Assembly: GCA_964435575.1 (NCBI GenBank) | Contig: CAYSZS010000015.1 | Location: 1-31,578, forward strand | Source: GWB1-39-12 sp964435575 | GTDB lineage: Bacteria; Patescibacteriota; Microgenomatia; UBA8517 | Direction: 5' to 3' | DNA length: 31,578 bases | In this document: positions 15,458 through 21,059 of the stretch, one piece after another | Layout: every line of letters begins with the position of its first letter | How positions within the stretch are numbered: the stretch's first letter is position 1 | Notes under the pieces: model-generated | The model's database searches: none | Told to the model about the DNA's origin: nothing | What the model saw: only the letters and a program-made list of their open reading frames with translations | Made by a program: the position numbers and the translations under genes

Positions 15458-16447
15458 ATGCGTAAGGAACTCATTATCGCAATAGCAGCCGGAGTCCTAT
15501 TGGGACTCACCGTTGCTTTTGGCGTCTTTAGAGCAAACTCGGCTTTAAAAAAAAATAAAGTAGAAACAAAAGAGTTTGCTTCGCCGGATCAAAGCAAACT
15601 ACCCAAACAAAATGGTTCTAAAATTACGCTTGCCACTCCTGAAGCGGAAGATGTAATAATCCAAAACCCGGTTAAAGTAGCAGGGATTACATTAAAGGAT
15701 GCATTAGTCATCATATCTTCCGAAGATGAAGACCTATTATTGAAAGCTGATTCTTTGGGTTCTTTTGAACAGGAAGTAGAACTCCTTGGCGGGATAAACC
15801 AGTTAATAGTAGCATCATATGACGAGAGTGAGGGCAAATTTGAACAAAAACTAACCGTCGTCTTTTCAACAGAGTTTAAGGCAAGAGAGAAAGCATCCGA
15901 TACCCCAACTGCAACAAATGAGGGTGATCCAATTCGGGAAAAAGTAAGAGAGAAGATTGAGGAGGTCAAGCGAAAACCCAAAGCCTACATCGGAACAATA
16001 ACCGATAAACTTGAAACTTCTCTCCAGATAAAAAACACATTTGGCGAAATACAATTAATATCTGTTGATATCGAAAGTGTTGACTTCGTAAAAACGGGAA
16101 AAAGCCCAACCAGCATTGAATATAACGACTTGGCAATTGGAGATTTTATAATCGCAATGGGTTTTGCAACTAACTCAAATGGCGTTCTGGCTGCCCAGAG
16201 AATATTAGTTAGTCCGCCTTTTGAACAACCCAATCGGAGCATAATAATAGGAGAGGTAGACACGCTTGGCAAAAACACACTAAATTTAGTAGACACGTCA
16301 GGCAAAGGATGGAGCCTTACATTTCCTAAAAAATGGAAAGGGCCGGAAATAAAAGAAATCAAAGAAGGAGATAAAGTGGCCGCTGTGGTTGAACAAGAAG
16401 AAAATATTTATAAAATAAGAACCATAGAAATTACGTCAAAAAAGTGA
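15458..16447 (+). CDS. Exported or anchored beta-domain protein, 329 aa
   Basis: Residues 4-24 form a single hydrophobic helix after MRKE, acting as an anchor or signal. Residues 45-140 form an Ig-like beta domain (VIIQNPVKVAGITLKDALVII...GGINQLIVASYDESEGKFEQ), similar in pattern to the domain found in glucodextranase-type and surface proteins. A helical, charged linker (EKVREKIEEVKRKPK) follows. Then come two small beta units (AYIGTITDKLETSLQIKNTFG; SIIIGEVDTLGKNTLNLVDTSGK) whose GxI-thr-leu layout resembles DUF5666-type domains. There are no catalytic residues in evidence. It probably sits at the cell surface. Its own strong promoter makes it the first gene of the plus-strand run. Confidence 0.75.
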   Translation: MRKELIIAIAAGVLLGLTVAFGVFRANSALKKNKVETKEFASPDQSKLPKQNGSKITLATPEAEDVIIQNPVKVAGITLKDALVIISSEDEDLLLKADSLGSFEQEVELLGGINQLIVASYDESEGKFEQKLTVVFSTEFKAREKASDTPTATNEGDPIREKVREKIEEVKRKPKAYIGTITDKLETSLQIKNTFGEIQLISVDIESVDFVKTGKSPTSIEYNDLAIGDFIIAMGFATNSNGVLAAQRILVSPPFEQPNRSIIIGEVDTLGKNTLNLVDTSGKGWSLTFPKKWKGPEIKEIKEGDKVAAVVEQEENIYKIRTIEITSKK

Positions 16448-16474
16448 AGCCTTCTCGAATTAGTATTTCTTTAT

Positions 16475-17020
16475 ATGATACGGCTGCTAACTGAAAAGGA
16501 CATCAATCAATATCTAAAGATAAGACTACAAAGTTTAAAAACCGATCCGAAGGCATTTTTGTCTACTTTCGAAAGCGAATCAAAGTTACCTCTCGAATAC
16601 TTTCAGCATAAAATTCGAAATGCCACAAAAGATCCAATTTTCGGATACTACGGCATCATCAATGAATCAAGATTAATAGCTTGCGCACAAATTTCAGAAA
16701 GCTCTTTAGATAAAAAAAGACACATCGCCTATTTTTACGAACTATACGTGATTCCCGAATTCAGGAGGAAGGGATATGCAACAAGGCTGATAAATTATCT
16801 TATCGAAAAAATCAGAAGTCAAAAAGAAGTAGAACAAATAGAATTAAGGGTTAATTCAGGTAATATTAGTGCAATTACTTTATACGAAAGGCTCGGTTTC
16901 AAAAAAATCGCCACTCTCCCCCATTCCGCCAAAGAACCCGACGGAAGTTACCAAGATGAATATTTCTATTGTTTATCATTAAATAATGCTAAACTTGAAT
17001 TACTGAATGGCCAAGGTTAG
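16475..17020 (+). CDS. GNAT-family N-acetyltransferase
   Basis: The GNAT core is present: beta4 FYELYVIPEFRRKGYATRLINYL with the acetyl-CoA pyrophosphate loop RRKGYA (consensus Q/RxxGxG/A), then IELRVNSGNISAITLYERLGFKK, the typical motif B with N and Y. The opening MIRLLTEKDINQYLKIRLQSL is also standard. It transfers acetyl from acetyl-CoA to an amine, with unknown substrate. 181 residues is usual. The next tiny gene begins 14 bases before its stop, so the two are translated from one message. Confidence 0.9.
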   Translation: MIRLLTEKDINQYLKIRLQSLKTDPKAFLSTFESESKLPLEYFQHKIRNATKDPIFGYYGIINESRLIACAQISESSLDKKRHIAYFYELYVIPEFRRKGYATRLINYLIEKIRSQKEVEQIELRVNSGNISAITLYERLGFKKIATLPHSAKEPDGSYQDEYFYCLSLNNAKLELLNGQG

Positions 17021-17216
17021 ATTATCTAAGTCAGCATCAAAAGTATTGTCCTCTGTCTTTGTTAGTTTCTCCGAAGTATTTTTGGCATCTTTGATAATCC
17101 CAGTATTTATATCGCGCGTTGAGATTGCTCGTATACCTGTGTTAATATTAGGTGTATTACTTACAATTGCATCAGTATTTTTGTCAATTAAATTTGGAGA
17201 AAGGGCGAAGATATGA
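17007..17216 (+). CDS. Small two-helix membrane protein, 69 aa
   Basis: A basic start (MAKVRLSKSASK) is followed by two hydrophobic helices, about residues 13-35 and 41-62, joined by a short RVEIAR loop, and a basic tail (KFGERAKI). It overlaps the acetyltransferase gene by 14 bases and the next mini-gene by 4 (ATGA), which supports real translation. The family was not recognised. It could be a small membrane toxin, a regulator of a membrane enzyme, or a subunit. Confidence 0.6.
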   Translation: MAKVRLSKSASKVLSSVFVSFSEVFLASLIIPVFISRVEIARIPVLILGVLLTIASVFLSIKFGERAKI

Positions 17217-17314
17217 CATTTGATAATACTACAAGCGGGTTATTACTTTTTTATATAGCAGGTGGAATAATTCTGATCCTCTTTGCACTTCTTTTTTTGA
17301 TTTCAAAAAAATAA
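17213..17314 (+). CDS. 33-aa single-helix membrane peptide
   Basis: The ATG overlaps the stop of the previous mini-gene (ATGA). The peptide is MTFDNTTSG, then one hydrophobic helix (residues 10-30), then SKK, which fits a type with its N-terminus outside and its basic end inside. The acetyltransferase, the 69-residue protein and this one form a tightly overlapped three-gene unit that ends just before the next promoter. Confidence 0.55.
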   Translation: MTFDNTTSGLLLFYIAGGIILILFALLFLISKK

Positions 17315-17329
17315 TTCCTTTTGGAAAAT

Positions 17330-17357
17330 TTGACAAAAGAGATTTTACTGTTATACT
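17330..17357 (+). promoter_or_regulatory. Strong promoter for the leader RNA / tRNA-His unit
   Basis: TTGACA at 17330-17335, a 16-base spacer and TATACT at 17352-17357. Transcription should start near 17364 and run into the structured leader. Confidence 0.8.
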
Positions 17358-17363
17358 GGCATT

Positions 17364-17555
17364 TACAATTTAATAAATCCGTTAATACCTTCAGTCACGC
17401 GAAGGAAGGAGCTAGCCAAATACTAGACAGAAAGCCTAACTGTAAAAATGGGCAGCCGATGTCGATGAAATAATTCGGAGCCGGCGGTAAAGAGCCACAT
17501 TCAGCTCATAAGCGTGAATGTGGAAAAAGGATGGGACCGCGGGAGGTCCTTTTTT
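17364..17555 (+). ncRNA. Structured leader RNA with T-box-like element (possible histidine T-box)
   Basis: Visible structure: hairpin CCTTC/GAAGG (17388-17392 with 17401-17405) with loop AGTCACGC; a stem GGC..CCGA with TCGG.GCC (17451-17459 with 17475-17482); and a perfect 9-bp stem CCACATTCA/TGAATGTGG (17495-17503 with 17515-17523). Directly after it comes GGATGGGACCGCGG (17529-17542), close to the T-box core GGGTGGNACCGCG, and then a terminator. In T-box leaders an NCCA-complementary UGGN and a specifier codon sense the uncharged tRNA. Here TGGG would pair with CCCA, the end of a tRNA with C73, and the first loop contains CAC, a His codon. The classical long Stem I features were not found, so this may be a minimal variant or a chance resemblance. 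Confidence 0.5.
17524..17555 (+). terminator. Terminator closing the first leader RNA
   Basis: GGACC (17534-17538), loop GCGGGA and GGTCC (17545-17549) are followed by TTTTTT. A preceding AAAAAGGA can extend pairing with TCCTTTTTT. The hairpin overlaps the T-box-like core, so pairing of that core with a tRNA end would compete with termination. Confidence 0.8.
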
Positions 17556-17588
17556 GTTGACCATAATTTTTTACAAATAGTCAACAAA
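17553..17588. repeat. 9-bp inverted repeat between the two leader RNAs
   Basis: TTTGTTGAC (17553-17561) and GTCAACAAA (17580-17588) are perfect inverted copies around an 18-base AT-rich centre. It begins inside the U-tract of the first terminator and ends at the first stem of the second leader. Operator or RNA hairpin. Confidence 0.65.
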
Positions 17589-17755
17589 CCCTCCAGCAAT
17601 TTTGGCACGAGGCGTTTTCGAATAGAACTGGAAAGCCGAGTGCGAAAATGCGGAGGGTAATACAAATTACACCTCTCGTTCCTTGAGCGTTAGCGAAATC
17701 CTGAGCAAGTCGAAGGATTGATTAAAGCTAATGTTTAAAGAACGGGAGGTTTTTT
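17589..17755 (+). ncRNA. Second structured leader with competing helices ahead of tRNA-His
   Basis: A long rod closes with CCCTCC (17589-17594) and GGAGGG (17652-17657). It continues inward as GCA..TTTT..GCAC with GTGC..AAAA..TGC and an apical GGC/GCC hairpin. The 3' half of the closing stem can instead form GAGG-g-TAAT/ATTA-ca-CCTC (17653-17675). The CCTC of that hairpin is also the start of the terminator stem (17672-17681 with 17740-17749). Three mutually exclusive helices (sensor, anti-terminator, terminator) are the layout of a riboswitch or attenuator. The terminator loop carries a TGAGCGTTAGCG..GTCGAAGG repeat-like insert. No known riboswitch class was recognised. Confidence 0.55.
17672..17755 (+). 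terminator. Terminator abutting tRNA-His
   Basis: CCTCTCGTTC (17672-17681) pairs with GAACGGGAGG (17740-17749), with one G-T pair, followed by six T (17750-17755). The loop is unusually long (58 bases) and holds its own partial hairpin. The tRNA begins at the next base or two. Confidence 0.75.
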
Positions 17756-17827
17756 GTTGGGTGTAGTGTAACGGCAACACGCTGACCTGTGGAGTCAGAA
17801 AAGGGGGTTCAACTCCCCTCACCCACC
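17756..17827 (+). tRNA. tRNA-His (anticodon GTG)
   Basis: Anticodon stem CTGAC/GTCAG with loop CTGTGGA gives anticodon GTG. The D-stem is GTGT/ACAC, and the T-arm GGGGG-TTCAACT-CCCCT contains one wobble. The acceptor TTGGGTG pairs with CACCCAC except at position 1:72 (U-C). G-1 at 17756 can pair with discriminator C73 at 17827, as usual for tRNA-His. CCA is not encoded. The gene starts right behind a terminator U-tract and 33 bases before the next coding sequence, so transcripts that pass the terminator would carry both. Confidence 0.93.
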
Positions 17828-17859
17828 CAAATTAATAAATATAAATTTGTAAAAAATAT

Positions 17860-19044
17860 ATGAGAAAACCTATTCTTATCGACGTTTCTCTAACTGGTGG
17901 AAGGGGGCCTGCAAAAAAAGCTCTCGAATTAACCAGTGACCTGGCATTGGAGGGAATTCCCTATCAAATCCTTACAGATAAAGGATTTTGCACCAAATTA
18001 AATGATGTAGGAATCAGTCCTGATTACATCATTAATACTAACCTAGGTCAAAGCCCTACGCGTATTATTAAAAGCTTTTATAAAGAAATTAAAGAAATAA
18101 ACTTTTCCTTTATGGTTCGTTTAGGGGCAAGGGTCCCAGGTCCAATCGCCGCTAGAAAACTTGGTAAACCTTACATTATTGCCGATGGCGGGTTACCCGA
18201 TTATCTTAGTGATAAAGAAGATTTGTATGAAAGAAAAACATTCGAAAAAGCATGCAAATACTTAGTTACTACCCAATTCAATTGGAAGTATCCTAAAAGA
18301 ACTGGCTTAGATAATATAGATGTCTGCGGATACCCCATATCAATAAGGTCTTTTAATGTTATAAAAAAGCTAAAAATAAAGAAAAAAATAGAAATATTGA
18401 AATCCGCTTCAAGTAACCTGAAGGGACAACTACCAACTTCGGAAAATTCTCTTCTTATCAACCTAGTAATGACCGGAGATTATTTAAACGCCAATAATCG
18501 GGTTACATATGGTGCATGGCTAACTACGAGACAATATGACCAATGTATTGGTTTTATCAGAAGACTTTTTACAGATTTAGGTGAAAACACTAATGAAAAC
18601 GAATTTCTTTTTATGGACAAAGAAATTAGTAGAGTTGTAATCGACTTGCAGCAAAAATATAAAAATATCTCGGTCATAACATATAAAAGAAACTGGGACT
18701 TTACTACCGAGCTTTATATGAAAGCCGCAGCTGACGTCACTATTTCGCGTGCAACAAATTATCAACCATACATTGCTGCTTTGGAAAGGGGGTGCAATAT
18801 TACTACTCCCGTACCAGCTGATGGATATATGGATGAAGATTCTGCAGCATTGCAGTATTCGGGAAACGGCTATACAAAGTTAATTCCTTATGATGATGAA
18901 AAATATGTATTTAAACTTTTGGAATTTGTCAAAAACAAAGAAGAACAAAATCGTATAACTAAAAATTTAAAAAATAATAATTTTCTTTATGAAAAAAATC
19001 TAAATAAGATAATCGTAGATTACTGGAAACAGATTAGCGAATAG
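17860..19044 (+). CDS. Unrecognised protein, paralogue A of a pair, glycosyltransferase-like
   Basis: The 394-residue soluble protein has a glycine-rich loop after the first strand (LIDVSLTGGRGPAKKALEL, residues 6-24), then LGARVPGPIAARKLGKP (88-104), DGGLPD (109-114), CKYLVTTQFNW (132-142), GAWLTTRQYDQCIGFIRRL (218-236) and, near the C-terminus, YMKAAADVTISRATNYQPYI followed by AALERGCNITTPVPADG. The two ends resemble the two Rossmann halves of GT-B glycosyltransferases such as MurG (AADLVISRAG, then EALALGKPxIxxPxP), but the central motif is unfamiliar. It lies five bases ahead of paralogue B and behind tRNA-His. It looks more AT-rich than its neighbours, which hints at transfer. Function unknown. 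Confidence 0.8.
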   Translation: MRKPILIDVSLTGGRGPAKKALELTSDLALEGIPYQILTDKGFCTKLNDVGISPDYIINTNLGQSPTRIIKSFYKEIKEINFSFMVRLGARVPGPIAARKLGKPYIIADGGLPDYLSDKEDLYERKTFEKACKYLVTTQFNWKYPKRTGLDNIDVCGYPISIRSFNVIKKLKIKKKIEILKSASSNLKGQLPTSENSLLINLVMTGDYLNANNRVTYGAWLTTRQYDQCIGFIRRLFTDLGENTNENEFLFMDKEISRVVIDLQQKYKNISVITYKRNWDFTTELYMKAAADVTISRATNYQPYIAALERGCNITTPVPADGYMDEDSAALQYSGNGYTKLIPYDDEKYVFKLLEFVKNKEEQNRITKNLKNNNFLYEKNLNKIIVDYWKQISE

Positions 19045-19049
19045 GTTAT

Positions 19050-20342
19050 ATGGAAAGAAACAATAATATTCCAAATACAGAATTGAACAAATATCCTGAA
19101 CTTCTACCTCCTATGGGAAGAAATGGAGCTGAAACTTTTGACAAAATGTACGAAAACAATAATTTAATAGATTATATACTAAGTAAATCTGACCTAAAAA
19201 AAGGTAATTTCTTGTTAACTCTTGGTGCGGTTGGAGGAGGCGGTGCAGGCAAAAAGGTAATGGAATTTATAAAAGAAATTGAGTCAAGAAGTATACCCTA
19301 CTCTGTTATGGCGATGAAAAATTACCTTTCAAGTAACCCTCTTATTTCATTTTCTGAAAAAGCTTCTATTTATCAAGTAGATGACAAAACTGGTAGTTGG
19401 GAGATTTTGACTCAACGCTGTTTTGAAACCATGAGAGATATACTGGAACCAATAAGTACTGTTGTAAGTTTCGGCCCGCGCACCCCTAATTTAGAAGCAG
19501 CCAGAAAACTTGGTTTTACGAATATTTTTGCAATAGATGGTGCAGTACCTGATAAATGGGAAAGTGTGGTCGGTGCGAGCGGGTTCCCCGATACTGCTTA
19601 CTATCTACCAGCATACCAAGCTTGCACTTATCTTACTACCTGCGGTTGGGAAAGGGCTTGGTTTCCACCTTTACAAACACTACCTCCTTTTACGAAGGTT
19701 GAAGTAAAGTCCCAACCTTTCTCTAAGCAATTTGTAAAAGAACTTATAGACCTTAGAAGTATTACACCACAGTCAGCTAGAAATAAGCTAGTCCAAACCG
19801 GCAGATATCCCGACTTAATAGGAGATGAGCTTTTGGTAGTTCCTACAATGGATAAAGTGTATTTAAATCCTCAAGCGTTAGTTGCAAATGGTAAATGGCT
19901 TACCACCGAACAGTTCGGTCAATGCATCAGTTTTGTTAATGAGCTTATAGTTGGATTGTCACAATTATCTAAAAAAACAATATTATACTTACCCGACGAA
20001 ATAAGAGAAATGGCACAACCTACAATAAATAAATTTATTTCTGGTAACTTAAAAATTGTTGCAAGAGATTACATACCTAACAATGAATATTTACTTTTAA
20101 GAAAAGCGGGTGTTTCAATAGGACGTGCCCCACTTTGTGTCTCAACTGCAGAAGAACTAGGAATGGGAAATCCTTTCGTAATATGTCCTGTTCCGGCAAG
20201 AACAAATGATGGAATTTCATATATGACTGAAGCAGAAGCTTTTGAAGTTTTCAAAAAAATTGATGCAGCTAAATGTATAAATTTAGGTGAGTCGGTAAGT
20301 GATGCGATATTGGAAATTGCAGAAATAAAAAGATTATTATAA
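19050..20342 (+). CDS. Unrecognised protein, paralogue B of a pair, glycosyltransferase-like
   Basis: The 430-residue protein has a 50-residue N-terminal extension before the shared core. The core matches paralogue A block by block: LGAVGGGGAGKKVMEF (58-73), FGPRTPNLEAARKLGF (141-156), IDGAVPD (162-168), CTYLTTCGWERAW (192-204), NGKWLTTEQFGQCISFVNEL (280-299), and a C-terminal RKAGVSIGRAPLCVSTAEELG with NPFVICPVPARTNDG. Spacing between the first two blocks is similar (75 versus 79 residues). The shared W-L-T-T-x-Q-aromatic-x-Q-C-I motif defines the family, which I do not recognise. Two diverged paralogues in one operon suggest a heteromer or consecutive enzymes, perhaps acting on one glycan or nucleotide-sugar. 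No membrane segments. Confidence 0.8.
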   Translation: MERNNNIPNTELNKYPELLPPMGRNGAETFDKMYENNNLIDYILSKSDLKKGNFLLTLGAVGGGGAGKKVMEFIKEIESRSIPYSVMAMKNYLSSNPLISFSEKASIYQVDDKTGSWEILTQRCFETMRDILEPISTVVSFGPRTPNLEAARKLGFTNIFAIDGAVPDKWESVVGASGFPDTAYYLPAYQACTYLTTCGWERAWFPPLQTLPPFTKVEVKSQPFSKQFVKELIDLRSITPQSARNKLVQTGRYPDLIGDELLVVPTMDKVYLNPQALVANGKWLTTEQFGQCISFVNELIVGLSQLSKKTILYLPDEIREMAQPTINKFISGNLKIVARDYIPNNEYLLLRKAGVSIGRAPLCVSTAEELGMGNPFVICPVPARTNDGISYMTEAEAFEVFKKIDAAKCINLGESVSDAILEIAEIKRLL

Positions 20343-20390
20343 AAAACGACTCCACTTTAATTTTGCATACAAAACAAGTATCATGAAACA

Positions 20391-20456
20391 ATGGACAAAC
20401 AAAAATTGCAACCAGTCAAAGGCTCTAGGGATTTTTTGCCGATTGACTACACCTAA
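20391..20456 (+). pseudogene. Fragment of a hisS 5' end
   Basis: The 21-codon frame MDKQKLQPVKGSRDFLP.. matches the first 17 residues of the intact hisS (MDKQLLQPLKGFRDFLP) at 13 positions and then diverges into the toxin-antitoxin promoter. The DNA differs at many positions, so it is not a fresh copy of the neighbouring gene. It looks like the stump of a second or original hisS left behind when the cassette came in. Its last bases supply the -35 box of the cassette promoter. Confidence 0.8.
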
Positions 20457-20491
20457 GATATATCTTATAATATCCTAAGATATTTCTTAGG
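20443..20491 (+). promoter_or_regulatory. Toxin-antitoxin promoter with two operator palindromes
   Basis: TTGACT (20443-20448), a 17-base spacer and TATAAT (20466-20471). Two 18-base palindromes flank and overlap the -10 box: CCTAAGATATATCTTATA (20452-20469, imperfect) and CCTAAGATATTTCTTAGG (20474-20491, perfect arms). Twin palindromes over the core promoter are typical for antitoxin autorepression. Confidence 0.85.
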
Positions 20492-20498
20492 AGGTGAT
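20489..20498 (+). promoter_or_regulatory. Perfect Shine-Dalgarno of the antitoxin gene
   Basis: AGGAGGTGAT is a full-length match to the anti-Shine-Dalgarno, 6 bases before the ATG at 20505. Most genes in this window have weak or no such site, so it stands out and supports a foreign origin for the cassette. Confidence 0.85.
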
Positions 20499-20504
20499 TA
20501 CACT

Positions 20505-20783
20505 ATGATGCCTACAGCAAATGACTTAAAAACAGTAACAGACATGCGCGAAGATGCAATTGGGCTTTTAAATGCAGTAAACAAGAAAAAAAATCCAATA
20601 GTAATTATGCATCGAAATTCGCCTCAAGCTGTAATGCTTTCTGTTGAAGAGTACAATAAACTTATTGAAATGGTTGATGATTACATGGATGAATTGATTG
20701 CTATGGATTTGGAGAAAGAACCCTACAAACCTGATGACTATGTAAGCGAAGAGGAAGCTCTTAAGGAATTAGGTTTAAAGTAG
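20505..20783 (+). CDS. Phd/YefM-type antitoxin
   Basis: The first half (TANDLKTVTDMREDAIGLLNAV, then NPIVIMHRNSPQAVMLSVEEYNKL) is the Phd/YefM fold: an N-terminal DNA-binding alpha/beta domain with the characteristic 'P-v-vi-x-r-n-x-p-xAVmls-xeey' signature. The C-terminal part (DDYMDELIAMDLEKEPYKPDDYVSEEEALKELGLK) is acidic and would wrap the toxin. 92 residues is standard. It lies upstream of the toxin, as is usual, with a 10-base gap, and should repress its own promoter through the paired palindromes. Two ATGs are adjacent at 20505 and 20508. Confidence 0.92.
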   Translation: MMPTANDLKTVTDMREDAIGLLNAVNKKKNPIVIMHRNSPQAVMLSVEEYNKLIEMVDDYMDELIAMDLEKEPYKPDDYVSEEEALKELGLK

Positions 20784-20793
20784 TCTCATCTTT

Positions 20794-21057
20794 ATGTATT
20801 CTATAAAATATGATAAAAGAGCGGTTAAACAAATAAAAAGACTTCCGCTATCAGAAAGAAAAAGAATTACCGATAAAATACACCAACTTGGAGCAGATAT
20901 TTTACCTAGTCAATTAAATGTTAAAAAATTTACTAAAACTAAAAAAAGTTTTAGATTAAAAATTGGGAAAATTAGAGTTATATATCAAGTTGACAAAGAT
21001 ATGAAGTTGATTCTAATAAAAAAAGTGGGTCACCGCGGAGATATTTATAAACGTTAA
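20794..21057 (+). CDS. RelE/ParE-superfamily toxin
   Basis: The 87-residue protein reads YSIKYDKRAVKQIKRLPLSERKRI...FRLKIGKIRVIYQVDKDMKLILIKKVGHRGDIYKR, with the classic ending (FRLRVGDYRVIYxVxxxxxxixixxIGHRxDxY). RelE-type members cleave ribosome-bound mRNA; ParE-type members poison gyrase. The basic C-terminal arginines (R82, R87) and H81 look closer to the RelE side. It ends two bases before the hisS ATG, so hisS is probably read from the cassette promoter as a third gene. Confidence 0.92.
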   Translation: MYSIKYDKRAVKQIKRLPLSERKRITDKIHQLGADILPSQLNVKKFTKTKKSFRLKIGKIRVIYQVDKDMKLILIKKVGHRGDIYKR

Positions 21058-21059
21058 TT

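Noticed and set aside
17385..17465. Resemblance to a c-di-GMP-I (GEMM) riboswitch (CACGC, AGAAAGCC, GCAGCCGATG)
   Set aside because: The words occur in the right order, but the two GEMM stems and the tetraloop-receptor pair could not be formed. The T-box-like reading explains the terminator and the tRNA context better.
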